From Actinomadura rubrisoli (lineage in GTDB: Bacteria > Actinomycetota > Actinomycetes > Streptosporangiales > Streptosporangiaceae), in the NCBI RefSeq assembly GCF_004349215.1, contig NZ_SMKU01000037.1:1-42714 (forward strand): DNA of 42,714 bases, written 5' to 3'. A program made the translations under genes and the position numbers. Of this stretch, positions 19,460-27,761 are shown piece by piece. How positions within the stretch are numbered: the first letter of the stretch is position 1; each line of letters opens with the position of its first letter. The notes under the pieces were generated by a model. That model worked only from the letters and a program-made list of their open reading frames with translations, did not search any database and was not told the DNA's origin.

Positions 19460-20308
19460 ATGCGCATGCTGGGGTCGCTGCCGGTACGGGTCCTGGACGA
19501 CCGGTACCGCGCCGAGGCGCTCGCGATCCTCGACGCCGACCCGGTGGAGAACGTGTTCGTCAGCTCCCGGGTGCACGCCGCCGGGCTCGACCCGCGCCGC
19601 CTCGGCGCCCAGATGTGGGGCTACCTGCGCGACGGGCGGCTCGTCTCGCTGTGCTACTCCGGCGCCAACCTCATCCCCGTCGCCGCCGGGCCGGAGGCCG
19701 TCCGCGCGTTCGCCGAGCGGGCCCAGGCCCAGGGGCGGCGGTGCTCGTCCATCGTCGGGCCGGTGGACTCCGTCGGCGAGCTGTGGGAGATCCTGGGGCC
19801 CTACTGGGGGCCGCCCCGGGCCGTCCGCGCGGCGCAGCCGGTCATGTCCACCTCGTCCGTCCCGGCCGTGGAGCCTGACCGGGCGGTGCGGCGGGTCCGC
19901 ATGGAGGAGTTCGACGTCGTCTACCCGGCCTGCGTTGCCATGTTCACCGAGGAGGTCGGCGTCTCGCCCAACACCGGCGACGGGGGAGTGCTCTACCGGG
20001 CCCGGGTCGCCGAGCTGATCCGCGACGGCCGCGCGTTCGCCCGGATCGAGGACGGCCGGGTCATGTTCAAGGCCGAGATCGGCGCCGCCACCCCGCGGGC
20101 CTGCCAGGTGCAGGGCGTGTGGGTGCCGCCCGACCTGCGCGGGCAGGGCCTGTCGGTCGCGGGCATGGCCACGGTCGTCCAGGAGGCGCTGCGCAGCATC
20201 GCGCCGACCGTCTCCTTGTACGTCAACGACTACAACACGCGGGCGCGGGCGACCTACCGGCGGGTCGGGTTCACCGAGCTCGGCTCGTTCATGTCCATTC
20301 TGTTCTAG
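19460..20308 (+). CDS. GNAT family N-acetyltransferase (Rv2867c-like)
   Basis: A 282-residue protein with an N-terminal DUF4081-like half (about 1-130) and a C-terminal GNAT domain (about 140-282). The acetyl-CoA-binding A motif appears as VWVPPDLRGQGLSVAGM, followed by the NDYNTRARATYRRVGF strand-helix. In mycobacteria the homologue lies directly after ispG; here the three peptidase genes intervene. ATG 19460 follows GGAG, and an upstream GTG in the same region is closed off by a stop. The acceptor substrate is unknown. Confidence 0.82.
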   Translation: MRMLGSLPVRVLDDRYRAEALAILDADPVENVFVSSRVHAAGLDPRRLGAQMWGYLRDGRLVSLCYSGANLIPVAAGPEAVRAFAERAQAQGRRCSSIVGPVDSVGELWEILGPYWGPPRAVRAAQPVMSTSSVPAVEPDRAVRRVRMEEFDVVYPACVAMFTEEVGVSPNTGDGGVLYRARVAELIRDGRAFARIEDGRVMFKAEIGAATPRACQVQGVWVPPDLRGQGLSVAGMATVVQEALRSIAPTVSLYVNDYNTRARATYRRVGFTELGSFMSILF

Positions 20309-20341
20309 AACATTCGATATTGCGGTCTTGTTCGAGCGTGC

Positions 20342-20361
20342 CAGGTATATCCAGATACCTG
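20342..20361. promoter_or_regulatory. Perfect inverted repeat, probable operator
   Basis: CAGGTAT (20342-20348) and its exact inverse ATACCTG (20355-20361) are separated by six bases. The right half touches the candidate -35 of the HTH gene at 20394. A dimeric regulator bound here would block that promoter, so autoregulation by the HTH protein is plausible (inference). Confidence 0.45.
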
Positions 20362-20387
20362 ACTGAACGCTCGTAGCCGGGTACCAT
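20359..20387 (+). promoter_or_regulatory. Candidate promoter giving a leaderless mRNA
   Basis: CTGACT (20359-20364), 17 bases, then TACCAT (20382-20387). Each hexamer matches four of six consensus positions. The +1 would fall on the GTG at 20394, which has no visible Shine-Dalgarno, consistent with a leaderless transcript. Confidence 0.4.
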
Positions 20388-20393
20388 CCGCCC

Positions 20394-21338
20394 GTGGAGT
20401 TCGCCGGTGCATTGCGGCAGGCCATCCAGGCGAGCGGGCTGACCCTGGAGCGGATTCGCCACCGGCTCGGCCAGCGCGGTCTGACGGTCAGCGTGGCCAC
20501 CCTCAGCTATTGGCAGCGAGGGCGCAGCCGCCCGCGTTCGCGTGCCGTCGTGGCGACGCTGGAGGAGATCCTCCAGGTGCCGGCCGGGACGCTGACCGAT
20601 CTGCTGGACGACCCCGCGCCCAGCGCGCCCCCCGTGCGCGGCGGTGCGGGACGAGGGGGCCTCGCGACGGGCCCGCCCGGCCCGGGGGACCGAGGCCGCG
20701 CCGCGAGCGATCTGTGGCCCGATCCCGACCGCTACGCGTGCCTTGTCGGCCAGCTCGACCGGTCGGGCGACCACCGGCTGGAGCGGCTCAGCATCCACGA
20801 CGTGTACCGGCTGGACGAGGTGCGCCGCTCGTGGAGCCTGTCCGTCCGGACGGTCCTGCGCGCGGCCGGCGACGACATCGACCGCGTCGTCTGCGTCCAC
20901 CAGACCGCCACGTCCAAGGACGGGGAGGCGGAGATCACCGGGGTGCGGTACTGCCGTCCCGGCCGGGTCCGCACCGACGACGGGCTGATGGCGTTCGAGC
21001 TCGTCCTCGACCGGGTGCTGGCGGCGGGCGACACGGCGGTGGTCGAGTACGAGCTGGGCCCGGTGGTCGAGGCCGACGTCGCCTACGAGCGAGCCCTGGA
21101 CGGCTGGGTGGCCGACAGCTACGACCGGCGCTTCTCCCATCCCGTCCACGACTACGTCGCGATCATCCAGTTCGAGGGCGGGCGGCTCCCGGCGCGCTGC
21201 TACGGCTTCACCGCCGAGACGTCGGACGCGCCGCGCCGGCGCCTCGGCGAGCTGTGGATCGGCACGTCGGGCAGCGCGAACCTCGCGGTCGGCAACGTGC
21301 GGCGCGGCATCGTGGGCATCGAGTGGGAGTGGCATTAA
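20394..21338 (+). CDS. HTH (XRE-like) protein with uncharacterised C-terminal domain, paralogue 1
   Basis: A 314-residue protein read from GTG 20394. Residues ~1-70 form an XRE-type helix-turn-helix with the signature TLSYWQRGRSRP. A Gly/Pro/Ala-rich linker (about 72-105) follows. The C-terminal ~190 residues are a predicted beta-rich domain (VRTVLRA, VVCVHQTA, MAFELVLDRVL, VVEYELG, IIQFEGG, LPARCYGF) ending in GIEWEW. The downstream gene has the same architecture and the same LPARCY and WEW motifs. It probably represses or activates its own promoter and perhaps others. The role of the C-terminal domain is unknown; ligand sensing is a guess. Confidence 0.72.
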   Translation: MEFAGALRQAIQASGLTLERIRHRLGQRGLTVSVATLSYWQRGRSRPRSRAVVATLEEILQVPAGTLTDLLDDPAPSAPPVRGGAGRGGLATGPPGPGDRGRAASDLWPDPDRYACLVGQLDRSGDHRLERLSIHDVYRLDEVRRSWSLSVRTVLRAAGDDIDRVVCVHQTATSKDGEAEITGVRYCRPGRVRTDDGLMAFELVLDRVLAAGDTAVVEYELGPVVEADVAYERALDGWVADSYDRRFSHPVHDYVAIIQFEGGRLPARCYGFTAETSDAPRRRLGELWIGTSGSANLAVGNVRRGIVGIEWEWH

Positions 21339-21724
21339 CACTGAAATCCAGTCGGCGCCGAAATATTGACGGTTTCTCATGTTCTGCCTGAATATTCACA
21401 GCGTTCGTGCTTCGCGAATCGGTCGGCCCCATACGGTCGGGCGCTTCACCACCGCCACGGCGGCGGCGGACACGGACAGTGACGAAAAGGCGTCCTACGG
21501 CAACCTTCTGCTCAGCCAGTGTGACTTCTGGGAGGCCAGCGGAATACTCCGCCCGCGCGTAAACCGGGCCCCGACCACCGCATTGCGGCAGTCGGGGTTC
21601 CGGCTTGTGACAAATTGCCTGTTGGCAACACGGCCGCAGGGCCTTACAGTGAGCCCTGAAACTGCAAGCGCAGTTGTCAAGGCCGTTGACGGGGGCCGGC
21701 CGGAGCGGATCCGGAGGCCGAGTG
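21339..21724. other. Long, A/T-richer gap between the HTH paralogues
   Basis: This 386-base gap holds no convincing gene. It contains a duplicated AATATT motif near 21361 and 21390, an inverted repeat TTGCC-TGTT-GGCAA (21615-21628), and a good promoter at 21622-21650. Base composition is less GC-rich than the flanking genes. Confidence 0.45.
21622..21650 (+). promoter_or_regulatory. Sigma-70-type promoter for second HTH gene
   Basis: TTGGCA (21622-21627), 17 bases, TACAGT (21645-21650), close to consensus at both hexamers. The expected start is near 21657, leaving a leader of about 68 bases before ATG 21725. The inverted repeat TTGCC/GGCAA (21615-21628) overlaps the -35 and could be an operator. 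Confidence 0.5.
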
Positions 21725-22633
21725 ATGCAGAGCGTGACGGAGGACGATCTCCTACAGGTGCTGCAATACGGTCCCTTCAACGTGGCATTGCACGCGGCCA
21801 TCCAGGCGCGTGGTCTCAGCCTGGAATCGTTGAGGCGGCGCCTGGAGGAACAGGGCATCGCGGTCAGCCTGTCCACGTTGAGCTATTGGCAGCGGGGGCG
21901 GACCAGACCCGAGCGCGCCGACTCGCTGCGGGCCGTCCGCGGCCTGGAAGTGATCCTGGAGCTGCCGCGGCATTCGCTGCTCACGCTCTTGAAGCCCACA
22001 GCGGAACGGTCCGCCGGGCCGTGGCTGCCGGTCGAGGAGCTGTGTCCCGAGCCCGGCGTGAAGGATCTGCTGGACGAGATCGGCGACCGCGGCGAGCGGC
22101 TGCTCACCGGCCTCAGCCTGCACGACCAGCACGTCATCGGACGGCGCCGTGAGCTGCTGGAGGTGCGCACCCGCGCGGTGTTCCAGGCCCAGCAGCGCGG
22201 CGTGGACCGGTGGATCGCCGTCTACCACCACCCCCAGGGCGTCCTGCCGTCCTCGCGCACCGCGCGCGGCTGCCGGTTCGGACGCGTCCGGATGGACGAG
22301 GCCAGCGGTCTGATCGCCGCCGAGCTGCTGTTCGACCGCGCCCTGGGCCGCGGCGAGACGTACCTGCTGGAGTACGGGTTCGGGTTCGACGAGATGGGCC
22401 CCACGGTCACCGAGGAAGGGCGCGGGTTCCGCACGCCGCAGCACGAGTTCCTGATCGAGGTGCGCTTCCATCCGGCGATGCTCCCCGCTCGCTGCTACCG
22501 CACGTGGCGCCCGGACGGGCACACCGCGCTGAAAGACTCAGCCGACCTGCGAATGTCCAGTTACCACAGCGTTCACTTCATTGAGTTCGGCATGGCGGCC
22601 GGCTATCACGGCATCCGCTGGGAATGGGATTGA
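21725..22633 (+). CDS. HTH (XRE-like) protein with uncharacterised C-terminal domain, paralogue 2
   Basis: A 302-residue paralogue of the preceding gene. After a 16-residue N-terminal extension, the HTH (about 17-85) carries TLSYWQRGRTRP, nearly identical to paralogue 1. The C-terminal domain again has a beta-rich pattern (VRTRAVFQAQ, WIAVYHH, AAELLFDRAL, YLLEYGFGF, LIEVRFHP, LPARCYRTW) and ends in GIRWEW. ATG 21725 follows GGAGG at good spacing; an overlapping GTG three bases earlier is possible. The two genes look like a tandem duplication that has diverged. Function beyond DNA binding is unknown. Confidence 0.72.
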   Translation: MQSVTEDDLLQVLQYGPFNVALHAAIQARGLSLESLRRRLEEQGIAVSLSTLSYWQRGRTRPERADSLRAVRGLEVILELPRHSLLTLLKPTAERSAGPWLPVEELCPEPGVKDLLDEIGDRGERLLTGLSLHDQHVIGRRRELLEVRTRAVFQAQQRGVDRWIAVYHHPQGVLPSSRTARGCRFGRVRMDEASGLIAAELLFDRALGRGETYLLEYGFGFDEMGPTVTEEGRGFRTPQHEFLIEVRFHPAMLPARCYRTWRPDGHTALKDSADLRMSSYHSVHFIEFGMAAGYHGIRWEWD

Positions 22634-22662
22634 ACTCAACTGAATACCCATGCGGATAGGCG

Positions 22663-23064
22663 CTACTTGACCAGGAGGTCGAGCAGGCGGTCCAGTTCGG
22701 CCTCGGGGTTCTCGGTCAGGCCGGCGTGGACCGGGCCGGGCTGGACGGTCGTGCTGCGCGGGGCCGTCAGCCAGCGGAACCGCGCGCCCGGCGGCTCCGC
22801 CCCGGCCTGGCCCGCGCGCTCCCCGCCGAAGCAGATCGCGTCCACGCCTTTCAGCGCGGCCCGCACGCCCTCCAGGTCGAGGGACGAGTCGAGCGCCAGC
22901 AGCCGCCGCTCGTCCAGATGGACGCGGCAGCCGAGGTAGTCCCGCGCGCGGCAGTACACCACCACGCCCACGTTCATCGCCTCGCCGCGCTCGACCCGGG
23001 GGATCACGCGCAGCGCCGCGTACTCGAAGACGGTCGGCTCGGCGGGCGTCCTGATGTTGCTCAC
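22663..23064 (-). CDS. DUF3037 family protein
   Basis: A 133-residue protein of the DUF3037 family: FEYAALRVIPRVERGEAMNVGVVVYCRARDY is the typical N-terminus, followed by DERRLLALD and a C-terminal region with TENPEAELDRLLDLLV. The GTG at 23064 overlaps the stop of the upstream HipA-like gene as GTGA, so the two are translationally coupled; an ATG at 23082 is an alternative. DUF3037 genes are commonly found next to HipA-like kinases, which suggests a functional pair, but the role of DUF3037 is not established. Confidence 0.85.
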   Translation of the reverse strand: MSNIRTPAEPTVFEYAALRVIPRVERGEAMNVGVVVYCRARDYLGCRVHLDERRLLALDSSLDLEGVRAALKGVDAICFGGERAGQAGAEPPGARFRWLTAPRSTTVQPGPVHAGLTENPEAELDRLLDLLVK

Positions 23065-23888
23065 GATCGCCCGCCCAGCCATCCCGGACGGTTCTCGCCG
23101 CGCCGCGCGCCCGTGCGCCGCGTGCGGCCGCCGGCGTCCAGGTCGGGCAGCCAGTCGCGCGGCTTCCCGGCGCGCGGCAGAAGGATGTCGATGTAGGCGT
23201 CCCGGAGCGCGTCCGGGCCGTCGAACCCCGGCTCGCCTTCCAGCCAGCGATCGGGCACGAGCCCGGCCACCTCCCGCAGCAGCCCCTCGGTGATCTTCGG
23301 AGCCAGTTCCGCCTCGGCCGCCTCCAGCCGCGTCGCGTACGGCGTCAGCACGTGGTCGTCCAGGTCGTAGGGGCCGGAGAACAGCCGCGCCGCGTTCGCC
23401 CAGGCGTGGTGGAAGATCAGGCTCGCCCCGTGGTCGATCAGCCAGACGTCGCCATGCCAGACGAGCATGTTCGGGTTGCGCCAGCTCCGGTCGACGTTGC
23501 CGATGAACGCGTCGAACCACAGCACCCGGGACGCGAACATCGGGTCGGGGCCCCAGCCGAGCGGGTCGAACCCCAGCGATCCGGGCAGGAAGTCGACCCC
23601 GAGGTTCCAGCCGGGGCTCGCCTTCAGCAGGTCCTGCACGTCGGAATCGGGCTCGTGCCGTCCGATGGCCGGGTCCAGGTCGATGAGGACCTGGTCGGGC
23701 ACGCGCAGCCCGAGCCGGCGGGCCAGCTCGCCCGCGACGACCTCGGCGATGAGCGCCTTGCGGCCCTGCCCGGCGCCGTGGAACTTCATGACGTACGTCC
23801 CGAGGTCGTCGGCCTCGACGACGCCCGGCAGCGACCCGCCCTCGCGCAGCGGCGTCACGTAGCGGATGGCTGTCACATGAGGCAACAC
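23061..23888 (-). CDS. HipA-like kinase
   Basis: A 275-residue member of the HipA-like kinase superfamily. Kinase landmarks are YVMKF (Lys35, ATP binding), the catalytic segment GNVDRSWRNPN (Asp133 with Asn138 or Asn140), and LIDHG (Asp152, metal-binding DFG equivalent). The start is GTG 23888; there is no clear ribosome site, and the gap to the divergent gene is only 46 bases, so it may be leaderless. There is no HipB-type HTH antitoxin upstream; instead it is coupled to a DUF3037 gene. It is shorter than Escherichia coli HipA and lacks the N-terminal subdomain. The substrate is unknown. Confidence 0.8.
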   Translation of the reverse strand: MLPHVTAIRYVTPLREGGSLPGVVEADDLGTYVMKFHGAGQGRKALIAEVVAGELARRLGLRVPDQVLIDLDPAIGRHEPDSDVQDLLKASPGWNLGVDFLPGSLGFDPLGWGPDPMFASRVLWFDAFIGNVDRSWRNPNMLVWHGDVWLIDHGASLIFHHAWANAARLFSGPYDLDDHVLTPYATRLEAAEAELAPKITEGLLREVAGLVPDRWLEGEPGFDGPDALRDAYIDILLPRAGKPRDWLPDLDAGGRTRRTGARRGENRPGWLGGRS

Positions 23889-23934
23889 GCACGCCACGCT
23901 ATCGGGTGGGCACGCACCCGGAATAATCGGCGGC

Positions 23935-24618
23935 ATGGGCGTTGAGCTGGTCGACCTGTCGGTACCGATCGTCACGGGCATGCCCGTCTACCCGGGGGAC
24001 CCAGAGGTGGAGGCCGTCCCCGCGCTGACGGTCGCCGGCTCCGGCGTGAACGTCCTGCGCCTGCACATGGGCTCGCAGTCGGGCACGCACGTGGACGCCC
24101 CGTTCCACATAGACGACGCGCTGCCCCGCCTGGACGAGCTGCCCCTCGAACGCTTCACCGGCCCTGTGGCGGTCATGGACGCCCGTGGCCTCCCTCCGCG
24201 CACGCCCATCACCCCCGACGCCCTCCCGGACGTCCTGGCCCCCGGCATGGTGCTCCTGATCGCCACCGGGTGGTCGGAGCACTGGGGGACCGGCGCCTAT
24301 CTCGCCCACCCCTACCCTTCGCCGGAGACGGCCGAGGCGATCGTGGCGGCCGGGGTCCGCACCGTCGGCATCGACGCCCTCAGCGTCGACCGCACCCCGC
24401 CCCCGGGCGACGAGGACTTCTCCCTGGCCGCCCACCGCGTGCTCTGCGGGTCCGGCACCGTGATCGCCGAGAACCTCACCAACCTCGCCCGCCTCCTGGA
24501 CGCCCAGGACGAGGGCTGCGCGATCGAGGTCTCCCTCTTCCCGATCGCCCTGTCCGCCGCCGACGGCGCCCCCGTCCGCGCGATAGCCCGCGTGGACGAC
24601 CGCGCCGTCCTCGTCTAA
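23935..24618 (+). CDS. Cyclase family metal-dependent hydrolase (kynurenine formamidase-like)
   Basis: A 227-residue member of the cyclase/formamidase family. It has the metal-binding motif GTHVDAPFH (His52, Asp54, His58 as likely ligands), the N-terminal DLSVPIVTGMPVYPGDP, and the GIDALSVD segment typical of the fold. Such enzymes hydrolyse N-formylkynurenine, isatin or related amides; no kynurenine-pathway gene is nearby, so the substrate is open. ATG 23935 lies 46 bases from the divergent HipA-like gene. The stop overlaps that of the convergent MFS gene by three bases. Confidence 0.82.
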   Translation: MGVELVDLSVPIVTGMPVYPGDPEVEAVPALTVAGSGVNVLRLHMGSQSGTHVDAPFHIDDALPRLDELPLERFTGPVAVMDARGLPPRTPITPDALPDVLAPGMVLLIATGWSEHWGTGAYLAHPYPSPETAEAIVAAGVRTVGIDALSVDRTPPPGDEDFSLAAHRVLCGSGTVIAENLTNLARLLDAQDEGCAIEVSLFPIALSAADGAPVRAIARVDDRAVLV

Positions 24619-26024
24619 ACGCGTCCCGCTGGACGGGCGGTCGGCCTTCGGACGAGGACGAGCGCCACGATGACGGCCGCCGCGGCGAGCGCGGCGTCGA
24701 TGAGGTAGCCGGTGGAGTATCCGCTCACGGCCCGCTCGGCGGCGTCTCCACCGGCCGACCGCGCGCGGGCGGCGGCGACGGCGGCGACCGTGGCGATCCC
24801 GATGGCGAAGCCCACCTGCTGGGCCGTGTTCACCAGGCCGGAGGCCAGGCCCTGGTCCTGGTGGTCGATCCCGTGGGTGGCGGCGATGGTCACCGCGACG
24901 AACGCGAGTCCGAGCCCTAGGCCGGTGAGGGCGAAGCCGGGCAGCACGTCGGCGGCGTAGTCCCCGTCCGCGGAGATGCCGCTCAGCAGCAGGCACCCGG
25001 CGGTGAGCACGGCGAGGCCGCAGGCGAGGACCGTCCCCGCGCCGGTGCTGCCGGCGAGCCTGGAGCCGAGCGTGGAGCCGGCGATGACCAGGACGCTGTT
25101 CGGCAGGAACGCCGCACCGGTCTCCAGCGGGGAGAAGCCGAGCACGTCCTGGACGTAGAGGGTGGTGAAGAACAGGTTGGACGCGACGACGGCGTTGAGC
25201 GCCATCGCCGCCGCCAGGGCACCTGGCACGCCGGGCGTCCGGAAGATCGCGAATCTGACCAGGGGACGGCGGACGCGCCGCTCCGTGACCGCGAATCCGG
25301 CGAGCAGCGCGGCCGCGCCGGCCAGGAGGGCCGCGACGCCGGGTGCGGCGTAGCCGTCCTGCTCGCCGCGGGTCAGCCCGTACAACAGGAGTCCCAGCCC
25401 GGTGGTGAGGAGGACCGCGCCGGGCAGGTCCAGCCCGCGGCCGTGCCCGGCCGGCCGCCTGGTCGGCCGCCCGGACGGCAGCAGGCGCAGCGCGAAGACC
25501 GGGGCGATCAGGCCGATCGGCACGTTGATGAAGAACACCCACGGCCAGCCGAGCGTGTCGGTCGGGCCCCCGCCCAGGATGAGCCCGCACGCGCCGGCCG
25601 CACCACCGGTCGCGCCCCACGCGCCCAGGGCGCGGTCGCGTGCCGGGGGTTCGGTGAACAGGGTGGTGATCAGGGCCAGCGCGGCGGCGGAGACCATCGC
25701 CCCGGCCAGCCCCTGGAACGCGCGCGCGGTCAGGAGCACGGCGGGACGCGAGGCGAGCCCGCAGGCCAGGGACGCGGCGGCGAACACCGCCAGGCCCGCG
25801 GTGAACAGCAGGCGCCTGCCGAACAGATCGGCCGCCCGGCCGGCGAGGATGAGCGTCCCTCCGAAGACGAGCGCGTACAGCGAGATCACGTACTGCAGCC
25901 CGTCCTGCGAGGCGAAGCGCAGCTCGTCCTGGATCGCGGGCAGTGCCACGTTCACGATGGTCGTGTCGAGGATGACCATGAACTGGGCCAGGCACAGCAG
26001 GCCCAGCGCCCGGCCTCGCTCCAT
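24615..26024 (-). CDS. MFS drug efflux transporter, DHA2 (14-helix) type
   Basis: A 469-residue integral membrane protein. Motif C-like and DHA2 features are visible: LDTTIVNVALPAI in the first helix, the GRAADLFGRRLLF loop (motif A), RAFQGLAGAM, and WPWVFFINVPIG. The hydrophobic pattern fits about 14 helices. ATG 26024 was chosen because family homology begins with MERGRALGLLCLAQFMVILD and GGAGG lies upstream; the open frame continues into the divergent TetR gene. The adjacent divergent TetR gene is the likely regulator. The exported compounds are unknown. Confidence 0.88.
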   Translation of the reverse strand: MERGRALGLLCLAQFMVILDTTIVNVALPAIQDELRFASQDGLQYVISLYALVFGGTLILAGRAADLFGRRLLFTAGLAVFAAASLACGLASRPAVLLTARAFQGLAGAMVSAAALALITTLFTEPPARDRALGAWGATGGAAGACGLILGGGPTDTLGWPWVFFINVPIGLIAPVFALRLLPSGRPTRRPAGHGRGLDLPGAVLLTTGLGLLLYGLTRGEQDGYAAPGVAALLAGAAALLAGFAVTERRVRRPLVRFAIFRTPGVPGALAAAMALNAVVASNLFFTTLYVQDVLGFSPLETGAAFLPNSVLVIAGSTLGSRLAGSTGAGTVLACGLAVLTAGCLLLSGISADGDYAADVLPGFALTGLGLGLAFVAVTIAATHGIDHQDQGLASGLVNTAQQVGFAIGIATVAAVAAARARSAGGDAAERAVSGYSTGYLIDAALAAAAVIVALVLVRRPTARPAGRV

Positions 26025-26065
26025 GCGCCCTCGCCTCCACGCGCGGACCGGGAGGGACCGCACCC

Positions 26066-26701
26066 ATGACGACCGCCGCACCGCCGCCCGGCGAGGACCG
26101 GCCGCCCGTGCTCGGGCGACCGGCGGAGCGGGCGGACGCGTCGCGCAACCGGGCGAAGATCCTGGCCGCCGCCGAGGATCTTGTCCGCTCGCGCGGCATG
26201 GCCGCCCTGACGATGAACGAGGTCGCCGCCGCCGGGGTCGGCGTCGGCACGGTCTACCGCCGCTTCGGCGATCACGCGGGCCTGGTCGAGGCGATGATGG
26301 ACGACCGTGAACGCCGGCTCCAGCGGGCGATGTCCGCCGGACCGCCCCCGCTCGGGCCCGGCGCGCCCGCGCCCGAGCGCATCCGCGCCTTCCTGCACGC
26401 CTATGCCGACGTGCTCGACACCTACGGTCCGCTCATGGCCGCGGTCGAGGCGACCATGCCGACCCCGCGCCGCTACCGCACCGGTCCCTACGCCGTCCAC
26501 CACGAGCATCTGGCCGCTCTGATCACCGAGGCCCGGCCCGGTGCGGACGCCTTCTACCTCGCCGACGCGCTGCTGGCCCCTCTCGCCGCGGGGCTGTTCA
26601 CCCACCAGCGTCAGCATGACGGGATGAGCAGCCGCCGCATCAAGGCCGGTCTCGACGACCTCCTCCGAGGCTTCGGCCTCGACCGTCCGAGCCGGCGGTA
26701 A
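26066..26701 (+). CDS. TetR family repressor, divergent from the efflux pump
   Basis: A 211-residue regulator. The N-terminal HTH is clear: NRAKILAAAEDLV, AALTMNEVAAAGVGVGTVYRRFGDHAGLVEA. The C-terminal ligand domain covers about 95-205. It starts 41 bases from the divergent DHA2 transporter gene and follows GGGAGGG. Repression of the pump, relieved by a drug ligand, is the usual arrangement (inference). No clear palindrome was recognised in the short intergenic gap. Confidence 0.87.
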   Translation: MTTAAPPPGEDRPPVLGRPAERADASRNRAKILAAAEDLVRSRGMAALTMNEVAAAGVGVGTVYRRFGDHAGLVEAMMDDRERRLQRAMSAGPPPLGPGAPAPERIRAFLHAYADVLDTYGPLMAAVEATMPTPRRYRTGPYAVHHEHLAALITEARPGADAFYLADALLAPLAAGLFTHQRQHDGMSSRRIKAGLDDLLRGFGLDRPSRR

Positions 26702-26702
26702 G

Positions 26703-26720
26703 GCCCGCTTGGGAGCGGGC
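26703..26720. terminator. Hairpin between convergent genes
   Basis: GCCCGCT (26703-26709) pairs with AGCGGGC (26714-26720) around TGGG. It sits in the 22-base gap between the TetR stop and the end of the minus-strand operon, so it may terminate transcription from both sides. Confidence 0.55.
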
Positions 26721-26723
26721 GGG

Positions 26724-27761
26724 TCAGCGCAGGGGGCGGGCCTTGGCGGAGGCGCGGACGGTGGGAGAGTCGGCGTCCGGGATGAGCAGGCGCGGCGCGC
26801 CGCCGCGCAGGGGCACGGACCAGACGTCGGCGTTGCGGCCGCCCGCGCCGCCCTTGGGCACCGCGTACATCACGTGGCCGTCGTCGAGCCACGCCGCCTG
26901 GTCGTCCACGCTGCGGTTCTCCGGGAGCGGGGTCTCGACGCCGGTCGCCAGGTCGAGGACATGGAAGCGCCAGACGTCGGAGCTGAGACCGGTCCGCTTC
27001 TTGTAGACGAGGCGCTGGCCGTCCGGGGACAGCGACGGGCACTCGACGTTGTCGCGCAGGGCGGTGAGGGTGCGCCGCCCGATGTCGCCCTCGACGAGGT
27101 ATCTGCGGTTCTGCGTGGCCACGGTGGCGAAGAACCGCTCTCCGCCGGGGACGAACGTCACGCCCCACACGTTGCGGTCCACGTTGTTGTTCGGCTGCCC
27201 GTTCAGCAGGAACGTGAACTCCTCGACGTTGCCGACCGGGTCGCCGCCGACCCGTCCGATGACGGTCTCGGTGGAGAAGCCGTCGGAGAGGTACGAGTGG
27301 CCCGTCACGAAGGCCGTCGTGGCGTAGTAGCGGCCGTCCTCGGAGATCCGGGCGCGGCTCGGGATCCCGTTGAGCGGGACCTGCTCGCCGGGCCTGAGCC
27401 GCTCGTCCAGGACGGAGACGGCGAACAGCCGGATCGGGTTGCGCGTCTGGCGCAGGCACAGGCCGCCCGCGGACGAGGCGGCCGTCCGCTCGCAGCGGGC
27501 CCCGAGGACGACGCGCTCGCGCCGCGGGTCGGACGCCGGAAGCGCGGCGAGGTGGCCGAACGCGGACCCGGCGCGCAGCGACCGGAACACGATCAGCCGC
27601 CCCTTGGGAAGCTGCGCCGAGACGTCGCCGCGCCCGCCGCCGTCCGCGCCCGCGCGCAGCACCGAGGAGGTGACGCAGCTCGCGGCCACGGCGACGACGA
27701 GGATGGCGAGCACCGCCATGATCTTGCCGTTCTTGGTCCCGCGCGGGCCTGGCTGGGTCAT
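26724..27761 (-). CDS. Membrane-anchored TolB/beta-propeller-like protein
   Basis: A 345-residue protein with one N-terminal membrane helix (about 13-31) and an exported remainder. That remainder has propeller-like repeats: GRLIVFRSL, RARISEDGRYYATTAFV, VWGVTFVPGGERFFATV, CPSLSPDGQRLVYKK and WLDDGHVMYAV. These SPDG-type blades resemble TolB or PD40 repeats. Its ATG overlaps the stop of the upstream MFS gene as ATGA, and it is the last gene of a three-gene operon with the transporter and a dimethylformamidase-like protein. Its role is unknown; scaffold or sensor are guesses. Confidence 0.7.
   Translation of the reverse strand: MTQPGPRGTKNGKIMAVLAILVVAVAASCVTSSVLRAGADGGGRGDVSAQLPKGRLIVFRSLRAGSAFGHLAALPASDPRRERVVLGARCERTAASSAGGLCLRQTRNPIRLFAVSVLDERLRPGEQVPLNGIPSRARISEDGRYYATTAFVTGHSYLSDGFSTETVIGRVGGDPVGNVEEFTFLLNGQPNNNVDRNVWGVTFVPGGERFFATVATQNRRYLVEGDIGRRTLTALRDNVECPSLSPDGQRLVYKKRTGLSSDVWRFHVLDLATGVETPLPENRSVDDQAAWLDDGHVMYAVPKGGAGGRNADVWSVPLRGGAPRLLIPDADSPTVRASAKARPLR

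Noticed and set aside
22663..23892. A single 409-codon minus-strand gene
   Set aside because: Its first two thirds are the out-of-frame shadow of the HipA-like gene; only the last ~133 codons (DUF3037) are real, beginning at the GTGA overlap.
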